Source: Crotalaria pallida
Lineage: Eukaryota; Streptophyta; Magnoliopsida; Fabales; Fabaceae
Length of the DNA stretch: 64,000 nucleotides
NCBI GenBank assembly: GCA_037953625.1
Contig: CM075651.1
Span: 103,231,001 to 103,295,000 of the forward strand
Direction of reading: 5' to 3'
The position numbers and the translations under genes were made by a program. This document shows, piece after piece, positions 35,659 to 49,220 of the stretch. Position 1 is the first letter of the stretch. Each line of letters opens with the position of its first letter. A model generated the notes under the pieces. That model had not been told where the DNA came from, did no database searches, and saw only the letters and a list, made by a program, of their open reading frames with translations.

Positions 35659-35809
35659 GACGTAGAGGGTGTAGCATGAGTCCTTGGAGGTTCTAACAAG
35701 TGTAGAATGGTTAAGAGAGTATTCTAAAGGATTAGAATGGTCTAGGAATGTGTTTTATGACTTATAAGAACCATTAGAATGATCCTAAACATTGTTTGGT
35801 AACCTAAGG
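35659..35809 (+). repeat. Hybrid monomer D/F
   Basis: It starts like type D, then has AAGGATTAGAATGG, GTGTTTTATGAC and the F/G ending TTTGGTAACCTAAGG. The private TTTTATGAC recurs at 41932, 42836, 45248, 47960, 49165, 53985 and near 61062, marking the spread of this cassette. F/B-C-D/F replaces the single F of a six-mer and makes an eight-mer of 1,205 bp. Confidence 0.75.
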
Positions 35810-38800
35810 GACGTAGAGGGTGTAGCATGAGTCCTTGGAGGTTCTAAAAAGTGTATAATGGTTAAGAGAGTATTCTAAATGCTTAGAATGGTCTAGGAAT
35901 GTGTATTAGGACTTATAAGAACATTAGAATGATCCTAACCAATGCTTGAGTCCCCAAGGGACGTAGAGGGTGTGGCATGAGTCCTTGGAGGTTCTAACAA
36001 GTGTAGAATGGTGAAGAGAGTATTCTAATGGCTTAGAATGGTCTAGGAATGTGTATTAGGACTTATAAGAACCTTCAGAATGATCCTAAACATTGCTTGG
36101 TACCCCTAGGGACGTAGAGGGTGTAGCATGAGTCCGTGGAGGTTCTAACAAGTGTAGAATGGTTAAGAGAGTATTCTAAAGGCTTAGAATGGTCTAGGAA
36201 TGTGTATTAGGACTTATACGAATATTAGAATGATCCTAAACAATGCTTTAGTCCCTAAGGGACGTAGAGGGTGTAGCATGAGTCCTTGGAGGTTCTAACA
36301 AGTGTAGAATGGTTAAGAGAGTATTCTAAAGGCTTAGAATGGTCTAGGAATGTGTATTAGGACATATACGAACCTTTAGAATGATCCTAAACATTGCTTG
36401 CTATCCCAAGGGACGTAGAGGGTGTAGCATGTGTCCATGGAGGTTCTAACAAGTGTAGAATGGTTAAGAGAGTATTCTAAAGGCTTAGAATGGTCTAGGA
36501 ATGTGTATTAGGACTTATAAGAACCTTCAGAATGATCCTAAACATTGCTTGAGTCCCCAAGGGACGTAGAGTGTGTGGCATGAGTCCTTGGAGGTTCTAA
36601 CAAGTGGAGAATGGTTAATAGAGTATTCCAAAGGTTTAAAATGGTCTAGAAATGTGTTTTAGGACTTATAAGAACCATTAGAATGATCCTAAACATTGTT
36701 TGGTAACCTAAGGGACGTAGAGGGTGTAGCATGAGTCCTTGGAGGTTCTAAAAAGTGTATAATGGTTAAGAGAGTATTCTAAATGCTTAGAATGGTCTAG
36801 GAATGTGTATTAGGACTTATAAGAACATTAGAATGATCCTAACCAATGCTTGAGTCCCCAAGGGACGTAGAGGGTGTGGCATGAGTCCTTGGAGGTTCTA
36901 ACAAGTGTAGAATGGTGAAGAGAGTATTCTAATGGCTTAGAATGGTCTAGGAATGTGTATTAGGACTTATAAGAACCTTCAGAATGATCCTAAACATTGC
37001 TTGGTACCCCTAGGGACGTAGAGGGTGTAGCATGAGTCCGTGGAGGTTCTAACAAGTGTAGAATGGTTAAGAGAGTATTCTAAAGGCTTAGAATGGTCTA
37101 GGAATGTGTATTAGGACTTATACGAATATTAGAATGATCCTAAACAATGCTTTAGTCCCTAAGGGACGTAGAGGGTGTAGCATGAGTCCTTGGAGGTTCT
37201 AACAAGTGTAGAATGGTTAAGAGAGTATTCTAAAGGCTTAGAATGGTCTAGGAATGTGTATTAGGACATATACGAACCTTTAGAATGATCCTAAACATTG
37301 CTTGCTATCCCAAGGGACGTAGAGGGTGTAGCATGTGTCCATGGAGGTTCTAACAAGTGTAGAATGGTTAAGAGAGTATTCTAAAGGCTTAGAATGGTCT
37401 AGGAATGTGTATTAGGACTTATAAGAACCTTCAGAATGATCCTAAACATTGCTTGAGTCCCCAAGGGACGTAGAGTGTGTGGCATGAGTCCTTGGAGGTT
37501 CTAACAAGTGGAGAATGGTTAATAGAGTATTCCAAAGGTTTAAAATGGTCTAGAAATGTGTTTTAGGACTTATAAGAACCATTAGAATGATCCTAAACAT
37601 TGTTTGGTAACCTAAGGGACGTAGAGGGTGTAGCATGAGTCCTTGGAGGTTCTAAAAAGTGTATAATGGTTAAGAGAGTATTCTAAATGCTTAGAATGGT
37701 CTAGGAATGTGTATTAGGACTTATAAGAACATTAGAATGATCCTAACCAATGCTTGAGTCCCCAAGGGACGTAGAGGGTGTGGCATGAGTCCTTGGAGGT
37801 TCTAACAAGTGTAGAATGGTGAAGAGAGTATTCTAATGGCTTAGAATGGTCTAGGAATGTGTATTAGGACTTATAAGAACCTTCAGAATGATCCTAAACA
37901 TTGCTTGGTACCCCTAGGGACGTAGAGGGTGTAGCATGAGTCCGTGGAGGTTCTAACAAGTGTAGAATGGTTAAGAGAGTATTCTAAAGGCTTAGAATGG
38001 TCTAGGAATGTGTATTAGGACTTATACGAATATTAGAATGATCCTAAACAATGCTTTAGTCCCTAAGGGACGTAGAGGGTGTAGCATGAGTCCTTGGAGG
38101 TTCTAACAAGTGTAGAATGGTTAAGAGAGTATTCTAAAGGCTTAGAATGGTCTAGGAATGTGTATTAGGACATATACGAACCTTTAGAATGATCCTAAAC
38201 ATTGCTTGCTATCCCAAGGGACGTAGAGGGTGTAGCATGTGTCCATGGAGGTTCTAACAAGTGTAGAATGGTTAAGAGAGTATTCTAAAGGCTTAGAATG
38301 GTCTAGGAATGTGTATTAGGACTTATAAGAACCTTCAGAATGATCCTAAACATTGCTTGAGTCCCCAAGGGACGTAGAGTGTGTGGCATGAGTCCTTGGA
38401 GGTTCTAACAAGTGGAGAATGGTTAATAGAGTATTCCAAAGGTTTAAAATGGTCTAGAAATGTGTTTTAGGACTTATAAGAACCATTAGAATGATCCTAA
38501 ACATTGTTTGGTAACCTAAGGGACGTAGAGGGTGTAGCATGAGTCCTTGGAGGTTCTAAAAAGTGTATAATGGTTAAGAGAGTATTCTAAATGCTTAGAA
38601 TGGTCTAGGAATGTGTATTAGGACTTATAAGAACATTAGAATGATCCTAACCAATGCTTGAGTCCCCAAGGGACTTAGAGGGTGTGGCATGAGTCCTTGG
38701 AGGTTCTAACAAGTGTAGAATGGTGAAGAGAGTATTCTAATGGCTTAGAATGGTCTAGGAATGTGTATTAGGACTTATAAGAACCTTCAGAATGATCCTA

Positions 38801-41800
38801 AACATTGCTTGGTACCCCTAGGGACGTAGAGGGTGTAGCATGAGTCCGTGGAGGTTCTAACAAGTGTAGAATGGTTAAGAGAGTATTCTAAAGGCTTAGA
38901 ATGGTCTAGGAATGTGTATTAGGACTTATACGAATATTAGAATGATCCTAAACAATGCTTTAGTCCCTAAGGGACGTAGAGGGTATAGCATGAGTCCTTG
39001 GAGGTTCTAACAAGTGTAGAATGGTTAAGAGAGTATTCTAAAGGCTTAGAATGGTCTAGGAATGTGTATTAGGACATATACGAACCTTTAGAATGATCCT
39101 AAACATTGCTTGCTATCCCAAGGGACGTAGAGGGTGTAGCATGTGTCCATGGAGGTTCTAACAAGTGTAGAATGGTTAAGAGAGTATTCTAAAGGCTTAG
39201 AATGGTCTAGGAATGTGTATTAGGACTTATAAGAACCTTCAGAATGATCCTAAACATTGCTTGAGTCCCCATGGGACGTAGAGTGTGTGGCATGAGTCCT
39301 TGGAGGTTCTAACAAGTGTAGAATGGTTAAGAGAGTATTCTAATGGCTTAGAATGGTCTAGGAATGTGTATTAGGACTTATAAGAACCTTCAGAATGATC
39401 CTAAACATTGCTTGGTACCCCTCGGGACGTAGAGGGTGTAGCATGAGTCCGTGGAGGTTCTAACAAGTGTAGAATGGTTAAAAGAGTATTCTAAAGGCTT
39501 AGAATGGTCTAGGAATGTGTATTAGGACTTATACGAATATTAGAATGATCCTAAACAATGCTTTAGTCCCTAAGGGACGTAGAGGGTGTAGCATGAGTCC
39601 TTGGAGGTTCTAACAAGTGTAGAATGGTTAAGAGAGTATTCTAAAGGCTTAGAATGGTCTAGGAATGTGTATTAGGACATATAAGAAACATTAGAATGAT
39701 CCTAAACAATGCTTGAGTCCCCAAGGGACGTAGAGGGTGTAGCATGAGTCCTTGGAGGTTCTAGCAAGTGTAGAATGGTTAATAGAGTATTCCAAAGGTT
39801 TAGAATGGTCTAGAAATGTGTTTTAGGACTTATAAGAACCATTAGAATGATCCTAAACATTGTTTGGTAACCTAAGGGACGTAGAGGGTGTAGCATGAGT
39901 CCTTGGAGGTTCTAAAAAGTGTATAATGGTTAAGAGAGTATTCTAAATGCTTAGAATGGTCTAGGAATGTGTATTAGGACTTATAAGAACATTAGAATGA
40001 TCCTAACCAATGCTTGAGTCCCCAAGGGACGTAGAGGGTGTGGCATGAGTCCTTGGAGGTTCTAACAAGTGTAGAATGGTGAAGAGAGTATTCTAATGGC
40101 TTAGAATGGTCTAGGAATGTGTATTAGGACTTATAAGAACCTTCAGAATGATCCTAAACATTGCTTGGTACCCCTAGGGACGTAGAGGGTGTAGCATGAG
40201 TCCGTGGAGGTTCTAACAAGTGTAGAATGGTTAAGAGAGTATTCTAAAGGCTTAGAATGGTCTAGGAATGTGTATTAGGACTTATACGAATATTAGAATG
40301 ATCCTAAACAATGCTTTAGTCCCTAAGGGACGTAGAGGGTGTAGCATGAGTCCTTGGAGGTTCTAACAAGTGTAGAATGGTTAAGAGAGTATTCTAAAGG
40401 CTTAGAATGGTCTAGGAATGTGTATTAGGACATATACGAACCTTTAGAATGATCCTAAACATTGCTTGCTATCCCAAGGGACGTAGAGGGTGTAGCATGT
40501 GTCCATGGAGGTTCTAACAAGTGTAGAATGGTTAAGAGAGTATTCTAAAGGCTTAGAATGGTCTAGGAATGTGTATTAGGACTTATAAGAACCTTCAGAA
40601 TGATCCTAAACATTGCTTGAGTCCCCAAGGGACGTAGAGTGTGTGGCATGAGTCCTTGGAGGTTCTAACAAGTGGAGAATGGTTAATAGAGTATTCCAAA
40701 GGTTTAAAATGGTCTAGAAATGTGTTTTAGGACTTATAAGAACCATTAGAATGATCCTAAACATTGTTTGGTAACCTAAGGGACGTAGAGGGTGTAGCAT
40801 GAGTCCTTGGAGGTTCTAAAAAGTGTATAATGGTTAAGAGAGTATTCTAAATGCTTAGAATGGTCTAGGAATGTGTATTAGGACTTATAAGAACATTAGA
40901 ATGATCCTAACCAATGCTTGAGTCCCCAAGGGACGTAGAGGGTGTGGCATGAGTCCTTGGAGGTTCTAACAAGTGTAGAATGGTGAAGAGAGTATTCTAA
41001 TGGCTTAGAATGGTCTAGGAATGTGTATTAGGACTTATAAGAACCTTCAGAATGATCCTAAACATTGCTTGGTACCCCTAGGGACGTAGAGGGTGTAGCA
41101 TGAGTCCGTGGAGGTTCTAACAAGTGTAGAATGGTTAAGAGAGTATTCTAAAGGCTTAGAATGGTCTAGGAATGTGTATTAGGACTTATACGAATATTAG
41201 AATGATCCTAAACAATGCTTTAGTCCCTAAGGGACGTAGAGGGTGTAGCATGAGTCCTTGGAGGTTCTAACAAGTGTAGAATGGTTAAGAGAGTATTCTA
41301 AAGGCTTAGAATGGTCTAGGAATGTGTATTAGGACATATACGAACCTTTAGAATGATCCTAAACATTGCTTGCTATCCCAAGGGACGTAGAGGGTGTAGC
41401 ATGTGTCCATGGAGGTTCTAACAAGTGTAGAATGGTTAAGAGAGTATTCTAAAGGCTTAGAATGGTCTAGGAATGTGTATTAGGACTTATAAGAACCTTC
41501 AGAATGATCCTAAACATTGCTTGAGTCCCCATGGGACGTAGAGTGTGTGGCATGAGTCCTTGGAGGTTCTAACTAGTGGAGAATGGTTAATAGAGTATTC
41601 CAAAGGTTTAGAATGGTCTAGGAATGTGTATTAGGACTTATAAGAACCTTCAGAATGATCCTAAACATTGCTTGGTGCCCCTAGGGACGTAGAGGGTGTA
41701 GCATGAGTCCGTGGAGGTTCTAACAAGTGTAGAATGGTTAAGAGAGTATTCTAAAGGCTTAGAATGGTCTAGGAATGTGTATTAGGACTTATACGAATAT

Positions 41801-42287
41801 TAGAATGATCCTAAACAATGCTTTAGTCCCTAAGGGACGTAGAGGGTGTAGCATGAGTCCTTGGAGGTTCTAACAAGTGTAGAATGGTTAAGAGAGTATT
41901 CTAAAGGATTAGAATGGTCTAGGAATGTGTTTTATGACTTATAAGAACCATTAGAATGATCCTAAACATTGTTTGGTAACCTAAGGGACGTAGAGGGTGT
42001 AGCATGAGTCCTTGGAGGTTCTAAAAAGTGTATAATGGTTAAGAGAGTATTCTAAATGCTTAGAATGGTCTAGGAATGTGTATTAGGACTTATAAGAACA
42101 TTAGAATGATCCTAACCAATGCTTGAGTCCCCAAGGGACGTAGAGGGTGTGGCATGAGTCCTTGGAGGTTCTAACAAGTGTAGAATGGTGAAGAGAGTAT
42201 TCTAATGGCTTAGAATGGTCTAGGAATGTGTATTAGGACTTATAAGAACCTTCAGAATGATCCTAAACATTGCTTGGTACCCCTAGG

Positions 42288-42438
42288 GACGTAGAGGGTG
42301 TAGCATGAGTCCGTGGAGGTTCTAACAAGTGTAGAATGGTTAAGAGAGTATTCTAAAGGCTTAGAATGGTCTAGGAATGTGTATTAGGACTTATAAGAAC
42401 CTTCAGAATGATCCTAAACATTGCTTGAGTCCCCATGG
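42288..42438 (+). repeat. Hybrid monomer C/E
   Basis: It has the type C signature TCCGTGG at its start and the type E series TTATAAGAACCTTCAG with CCCATGGGAC at its end. It marks the point where the 6,177 bp register breaks and the 2,412 bp register begins; a copy lies at 44700. Confidence 0.75.
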
Positions 42439-42890
42439 GACGTAGAGTGTGTGGCATGAGTCCTTGGAGGTTCTAACTAGTGGAGAATGGTTAATAGAGT
42501 ATTCCAAAGGTTTAGAATGGTCTAGGAATGTGTATTAGGACTTATAAGAACCTTCAGAATGATCCTAAACATTGCTTGGTGCCCCTAGGGACGTAGAGGG
42601 TGTAGCATGAGTCCGTGGAGGTTCTAACAAGTGTAGAATGGTTAAGAGAGTATTCTAAAGGCTTAGAATGGTCTAGGAATGTGTATTAGGACTTATACGA
42701 ATATTAGAATGATCCTAAACAATGCTTTAGTCCCTAAGGGACGTAGAGGGTGTAGCATGAGTCCTTGGAGGTTCTAACAAGTGTAGAATGGTTAAGAGAG
42801 TATTCTAAAGGATTAGAATGGTCTAGGAATGTGTTTTATGACTTATAAGAACCATTAGAATGATCCTAAACATTGTTTGGTAACCTAAGG

Positions 42891-43041
42891 GACGTAGAGG
42901 GTGTAGCATGAGTCCTTGGAGGTTCTAAAAAGTGTATAATGGTTAAGAGAGTATTCTAAAGGCTTAGAATGGTCTAGGAATGTGTATTAGGACTTATAAG
43001 AACCTTCAGAATGATCCTAAACATTGCTTGAGTCCCCATGG
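42891..43041 (+). repeat. Hybrid monomer A/E
   Basis: It begins as type A (CTAAAAAGTGTATAATGG), then switches before the dyad loop to AAGGC and ends as type E with CCCATGG. It creates the 603 bp four-monomer step between 42439 and 43041, and has a copy at 45303. Confidence 0.75.
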
Positions 43042-46000
43042 GACGTAGAGTGTGTGGCATGAGTCCTTGGAGGTTCTAACTAGTGGAGAATGGTTAATAG
43101 AGTATTCCAAAGGTTTAGAATGGTCTAGGAATGTGTATTAGGACTTATAAGAACCTTCAGAATGATCCTAAACATTGCTTGGTGCCCCTAGGGACGTAGA
43201 GGGTGTAGCATGAGTCCGTGGAGGTTCTAACAAGTGTAGAATGGTTAAGAGAGTATTCTAAAGGCTTAGAATGGTCTAGGAATGTGTATTAGGACATATA
43301 AGAAACATTAGAATGATCCTAAACAATGCTTGAGTCCCCAAGGGACGTAGAGGGTGTAGCATGAGTCCTTGGAGGTTCTAGCAAGTGTAGAATGGTTAAT
43401 AGAGTATTCCAAAGGTTTAGAATGGTCTAGAAATGTGTTTTAGGACTTATAAGAACCATTAGAATGATCCTAAACATTGTTTGGTAACCTAAGGGACGTA
43501 GAGGGTGTAGCATGAGTCCTTGGAGGTTCTAAAAAGTGTATAATGGTTAAGAGAGTATTCTAAATGCTTAGAATGGTCTAGGAATGTGTATTAGGACTTA
43601 TAAGAACATTAGAATGATCCTAACCAATGCTTGAGTCCCCAAGGGACGTAGAGGGTGTGGCATGAGTCCTTGGAGGTTCTAACAAGTGTAGAATGGTGAA
43701 GAGAGTATTCTAATGGCTTAGAATGGTCTAGGAATGTGTATTAGGACTTATAAGAACCTTCAGAATGATCCTAAACATTGCTTGGTACCCCTAGGGACGT
43801 AGAGGGTGTAGCATGAGTCCGTGGAGGTTCTAACAAGTGTAGAATGGTTAAGAGAGTATTCTAAAGGCTTAGAATGGTCTAGGAATGTGTATTAGGACTT
43901 ATACGAATATTAGAATGATCCTAAACAATGCTTTAGTCCCTAAGGGACGTAGAGGGTGTAGCATGAGTCCTTGGAGGTTCTAACAAGTGTAGAATGGTTA
44001 AGAGAGTATTCTAAAGGCTTAGAATGGTCTAGGAATGTGTATTAGGACATATACGAACCTTTAGAATGATCCTAAACATTGCTTGCTATCCCAAGGGACG
44101 TAGAGGGTGTAGCATGTGTCCATGGAGGTTCTAACAAGTGTAGAATGGTTAAGAGAGTATTCTAAAGGCTTAGAATGGTCTAGGAATGTGTATTAGGACT
44201 TATAAGAACCTTCAGAATGATCCTAAACATTGCTTGAGTCCCCAAGGGACGTAGAGTGTGTGGCATGAGTCCTTGGAGGTTCTAACAAGTGGAGAATGGT
44301 TAATAGAGTATTCCAAAGGTTTAAAATGGTCTAGAAATGTGTTTTAGGACTTATAAGAACCATTAGAATGATCCTAAACATTGTTTGGTAACCTAAGGGA
44401 CGTAGAGGGTGTAGCATGAGTCCTTGGAGGTTCTAAAAAGTGTATAATGGTTAAGAGAGTATTCTAAATGCTTAGAATGGTCTAGGAATGTGTATTAGGA
44501 CTTATAAGAACATTAGAATGATCCTAACCAATGCTTGAGTCCCCAAGGGACGTAGAGGGTGTGGCATGAGTCCTTGGAGGTTCTAACAAGTGTAGAATGG
44601 TGAAGAGAGTATTCTAATGGCTTAGAATGGTCTAGGAATGTGTATTAGGACTTATAAGAACCTTCAGAATGATCCTAAACATTGCTTGGTACCCCTAGGG
44701 ACGTAGAGGGTGTAGCATGAGTCCGTGGAGGTTCTAACAAGTGTAGAATGGTTAAGAGAGTATTCTAAAGGCTTAGAATGGTCTAGGAATGTGTATTAGG
44801 ACTTATAAGAACCTTCAGAATGATCCTAAACATTGCTTGAGTCCCCATGGGACGTAGAGTGTGTGGCATGAGTCCTTGGAGGTTCTAACTAGTGGAGAAT
44901 GGTTAATAGAGTATTCCAAAGGTTTAGAATGGTCTAGGAATGTGTATTAGGACTTATAAGAACCTTCAGAATGATCCTAAACATTGCTTGGTGCCCCTAG
45001 GGACGTAGAGGGTGTAGCATGAGTCCGTGGAGGTTCTAACAAGTGTAGAATGGTTAAGAGAGTATTCTAAAGGCTTAGAATGGTCTAGGAATGTGTATTA
45101 GGACTTATACGAATATTAGAATGATCCTAAACAATGCTTTAGTCCCTAAGGGACGTAGAGGGTGTAGCATGAGTCCTTGGAGGTTCTAACAAGTGTAGAA
45201 TGGTTAAGAGAGTATTCTAAAGGATTAGAATGGTCTAGGAATGTGTTTTATGACTTATAAGAACCATTAGAATGATCCTAAACATTGTTTGGTAACCTAA
45301 GGGACGTAGAGGGTGTAGCATGAGTCCTTGGAGGTTCTAAAAAGTGTATAATGGTTAAGAGAGTATTCTAAAGGCTTAGAATGGTCTAGGAATGTGTATT
45401 AGGACTTATAAGAACCTTCAGAATGATCCTAAACATTGCTTGAGTCCCCATGGGACGTAGAGTGTGTGGCATGAGTCCTTGGAGGTTCTAACTAGTGGAG
45501 AATGGTTAATAGAGTATTCCAAAGGTTTAGAATGGTCTAGGAATGTGTATTAGGACTTATAAGAACCTTCAGAATGATCCTAAACATTGCTTGGTGCCCC
45601 TAGGGACGTAGAGGGTGTAGCATGAGTCCGTGGAGGTTCTAACAAGTGTAGAATGGTTAAGAGAGTATTCTAAAGGCTTAGAATGGTCTAGGAATGTGTA
45701 TTAGGACATATAAGAAACATTAGAATGATCCTAAACAATGCTTGAGTCCCCAAGGGACGTAGAGGGTGTAGCATGAGTCCTTGGAGGTTCTAGCAAGTGT
45801 AGAATGGTTAATAGAGTATTCCAAAGGTTTAGAATGGTCTAGAAATGTGTTTTAGGACTTATAAGAACCATTAGAATGATCCTAAACATTGTTTGGTAAC
45901 CTAAGGGACGTAGAGGGTGTAGCATGAGTCCTTGGAGGTTCTAAAAAGTGTATAATGGTTAAGAGAGTATTCTAAATGCTTAGAATGGTCTAGGAATGTG

Positions 46001-47563
46001 TATTAGGACTTATAAGAACATTAGAATGATCCTAACCAATGCTTGAGTCCCCAAGGGACGTAGAGGGTGTGGCATGAGTCCTTGGAGGTTCTAACAAGTG
46101 TAGAATGGTGAAGAGAGTATTCTAATGGCTTAGAATGGTCTAGGAATGTGTATTAGGACTTATAAGAACCTTCAGAATGATCCTAAACATTGCTTGGTAC
46201 CCCTAGGGACGTAGAGGGTGTAGCATGAGTCCGTGGAGGTTCTAACAAGTGTAGAATGGTTAAGAGAGTATTCTAAAGGCTTAGAATGGTCTAGGAATGT
46301 GTATTAGGACTTATACGAATATTAGAATGATCCTAAACAATGCTTTAGTCCCTAAGGGACGTAGAGGGTGTAGCATGAGTCCTTGGAGGTTCTAACAAGT
46401 GTAGAATGGTTAAGAGAGTATTCTAAAGGCTTAGAATGGTCTAGGAATGTGTATTAGGACATATACGAACCTTTAGAATGATCCTAAACATTGCTTGCTA
46501 TCCCAAGGGACGTAGAGGGTGTAGCATGTGTCCATGGAGGTTCTAACAAGTGTAGAATGGTTAAGAGAGTATTCTAAAGGCTTAGAATGGTCTAGGAATG
46601 TGTATTAGGACTTATAAGAACCTTCAGAATGATCCTAAACATTGCTTGAGTCCCCAAGGGACGTAGAGTGTGTGGCATGAGTCCTTGGAGGTTCTAACAA
46701 GTGGAGAATGGTTAATAGAGTATTCCAAAGGTTTAAAATGGTCTAGAAATGTGTTTTAGGACTTATAAGAACCATTAGAATGATCCTAAACATTGTTTGG
46801 TAACCTAAGGGACGTAGAGGGTGTAGCATGAGTCCTTGGAGGTTCTAAAAAGTGTATAATGGTTAAGAGAGTATTCTAAATGCTTAGAATGGTCTAGGAA
46901 TGTGTATTAGGACTTATAAGAACATTAGAATGATCCTAACCAATGCTTGAGTCCCCAAGGGACGTAGAGGGTGTGGCATGAGTCCTTGGAGGTTCTAACA
47001 AGTGTAGAATGGTGAAGAGAGTATTCTAATGGCTTAGAATGGTCTAGGAATGTGTATTAGGACTTATAAGAACCTTCAGAATGATCCTAAACATTGCTTG
47101 GTACCCCTAGGGACGTAGAGGGTGTAGCATGAGTCCGTGGAGGTTCTAACAAGTGTAGAATGGTTAAGAGAGTATTCTAAAGGCTTAGAATGGTCTAGGA
47201 ATGTGTATTAGGACTTATACGAATATTAGAATGATCCTAAACAATGCTTTAGTCCCTAAGGGACGTAGAGGGTGTAGCATGAGTCCTTGGAGGTTCTAAC
47301 AAGTGTAGAATGGTTAAGAGAGTATTCTAAAGGCTTAGAATGGTCTAGGAATGTGTATTAGGACATATACGAACCTTTAGAATGATCCTAAACATTGCTT
47401 GCTATCCCAAGGGACGTAGAGGGTGTAGCATGTGTCCATGGAGGTTCTAACAAGTGTAGAATGGTTAAGAGAGTATTCTAAAGGCTTAGAATGGTCTAGG
47501 AATGTGTATTAGGACTTATAAGAACCTTCAGAATGATCCTAAACATTGCTTGAGTCCCCATGG

Positions 47564-49220
47564 GACGTAGAGTGTGTGGCATGAGTCCTTGGAGGTTCTA
47601 ACTAGTGGAGAATGGTTAATAGAGTATTCCAAAGGTTTAGAATGGTCTAGGAATGTGTATTAGGACTTATAAGAACCTTCAGAATGATCCTAAACATTGC
47701 TTGGTGCCCCTAGGGACGTAGAGGGTGTAGCATGAGTCCGTGGAGGTTCTAACAAGTGTAGAATGGTTAAGAGAGTATTCTAAAGGCTTAGAATGGTCTA
47801 GGAATGTGTATTAGGACTTATACGAATATTAGAATGATCCTAAACAATGCTTTAGTCCCTAAGGGACGTAGAGGGTGTAGCATGAGTCCTTGGAGGTTCT
47901 AACAAGTGTAGAATGGTTAAGAGAGTATTCTAAAGGATTAGAATGGTCTAGGAATGTGTTTTATGACTTATAAGAACCATTAGAATGATCCTAAACATTG
48001 TTTGGTAACCTAAGGGACGTAGAGGGTGTAGCATGAGTCCTTGGAGGTTCTAAAAAGTGTATAATGGTTAAGAGAGTATTCTAAATGCTTAGAATGGTCT
48101 AGGAATGTGTATTAGGACTTATAAGAACATTAGAATGATCCTAACCAATGCTTGAGTCCCCAAGGGACGTAGAGGGTGTGGCATGAGTCCTTGGAGGTTC
48201 TAACAAGTGTAGAATGGTGAAGAGAGTATTCTAATGGCTTAGAATGGTCTAGGAATGTGTATTAGGACTTATAAGAACCTTCAGAATGATCCTAAACATT
48301 GCTTGGTACCCCTAGGGACGTAGAGGGTGTAGCATGAGTCCGTGGAGGTTCTAACAAGTGTAGAATGGTTAAGAGAGTATTCTAAAGGCTTAGAATGGTC
48401 TAGGAATGTGTATTAGGACTTATACGAATATTAGAATGATCCTAAACAATGCTTTAGTCCCTAAGGGACGTAGAGGGTGTAGCATGAGTCCTTGGAGGTT
48501 CTAACAAGTGTAGAATGGTTAAGAGAGTATTCTAAAGGCTTAGAATGGTCTAGGAATGTGTATTAGGACATATACGAACCTTTAGAATGATCCTAAACAT
48601 TGCTTGCTATCCCAAGGGACGTAGAGGGTGTAGCATGTGTCCATGGAGGTTCTAACAAGTGTAGAATGGTTAAGAGAGTATTCTAAAGGCTTAGAATGGT
48701 CTAGGAATGTGTATTAGGACTTATAAGAACCTTCAGAATGATCCTAAACATTGCTTGAGTCCCCATGGGACGTAGAGTGTGTGGCATGAGTCCTTGGAGG
48801 TTCTAACTAGTGGAGAATGGTTAATAGAGTATTCCAAAGGTTTAGAATGGTCTAGGAATGTGTATTAGGACTTATAAGAACCTTCAGAATGATCCTAAAC
48901 ATTGCTTGGTGCCCCTAGGGACGTAGAGGGTGTAGCATGAGTCCGTGGAGGTTCTAACAAGTGTAGAATGGTTAAGAGAGTATTCTAAAGGCTTAGAATG
49001 GTCTAGGAATGTGTATTAGGACTTATACGAATATTAGAATGATCCTAAACAATGCTTTAGTCCCTAAGGGACGTAGAGGGTGTAGCATGAGTCCTTGGAG
49101 GTTCTAACAAGTGTAGAATGGTTAAGAGAGTATTCTAAAGGATTAGAATGGTCTAGGAATGTGTTTTATGACTTATAAGAACCATTAGAATGATCCTAAA
49201 CATTGTTTGGTAACCTAAGG
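47564..49220 (+). repeat. 1,205 bp eight-monomer HOR
   Basis: The order is F/B, C, D/F, A, B, C, D, E. CCCATGG marks at 47557 and 48762 are 1,205 bp apart, and a second partial unit begins at 48769. The same arrangement occurs once in each 6,177 bp period. It is a six-mer in which F has been replaced by three monomers. Confidence 0.8.

Larger units (their letters stand above)
29633..42395 (+). repeat. 6,177 bp super-repeat in the homogeneous core, about two periods
   Basis: Rare variants recur exactly 6,177 bp apart: GGGACTTAGAGG (32491 and 38668), AGAGGGTATAG (32801 and 38978), CCCATGGGAC (33091 and 39268; 35351 and 41528). Type A starts at 29633, 30537, 31441, 32345, 33701, 34605 and 35810 map onto 35810, 36714, 37618, 38522, 39878, 40782 and 41987. 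The two periods look nearly identical; visible differences are T against C at 33163 and GAAGTTC near 29811. The match ends at 42395, where the second copy becomes a C/E hybrid. The left edge is ambiguous because plain six-mers are indistinguishable. Confidence 0.85.
41987..47216 (+). repeat. 2,412 bp super-repeat (sixteen monomers), about 2.2 periods
   Basis: CCCATGG marks at 42432 and 43035 recur at 44844 and 45447, and type A starts at 41987, 43495 and 44399 recur at 44399, 45907 and 46811, all 2,412 bp apart. The period includes the C/E hybrid at 42288, the A/E hybrid at 42891, a 603 bp step and one full six-mer. The third partial copy departs within its C monomer at about 47216. Confidence 0.85.
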
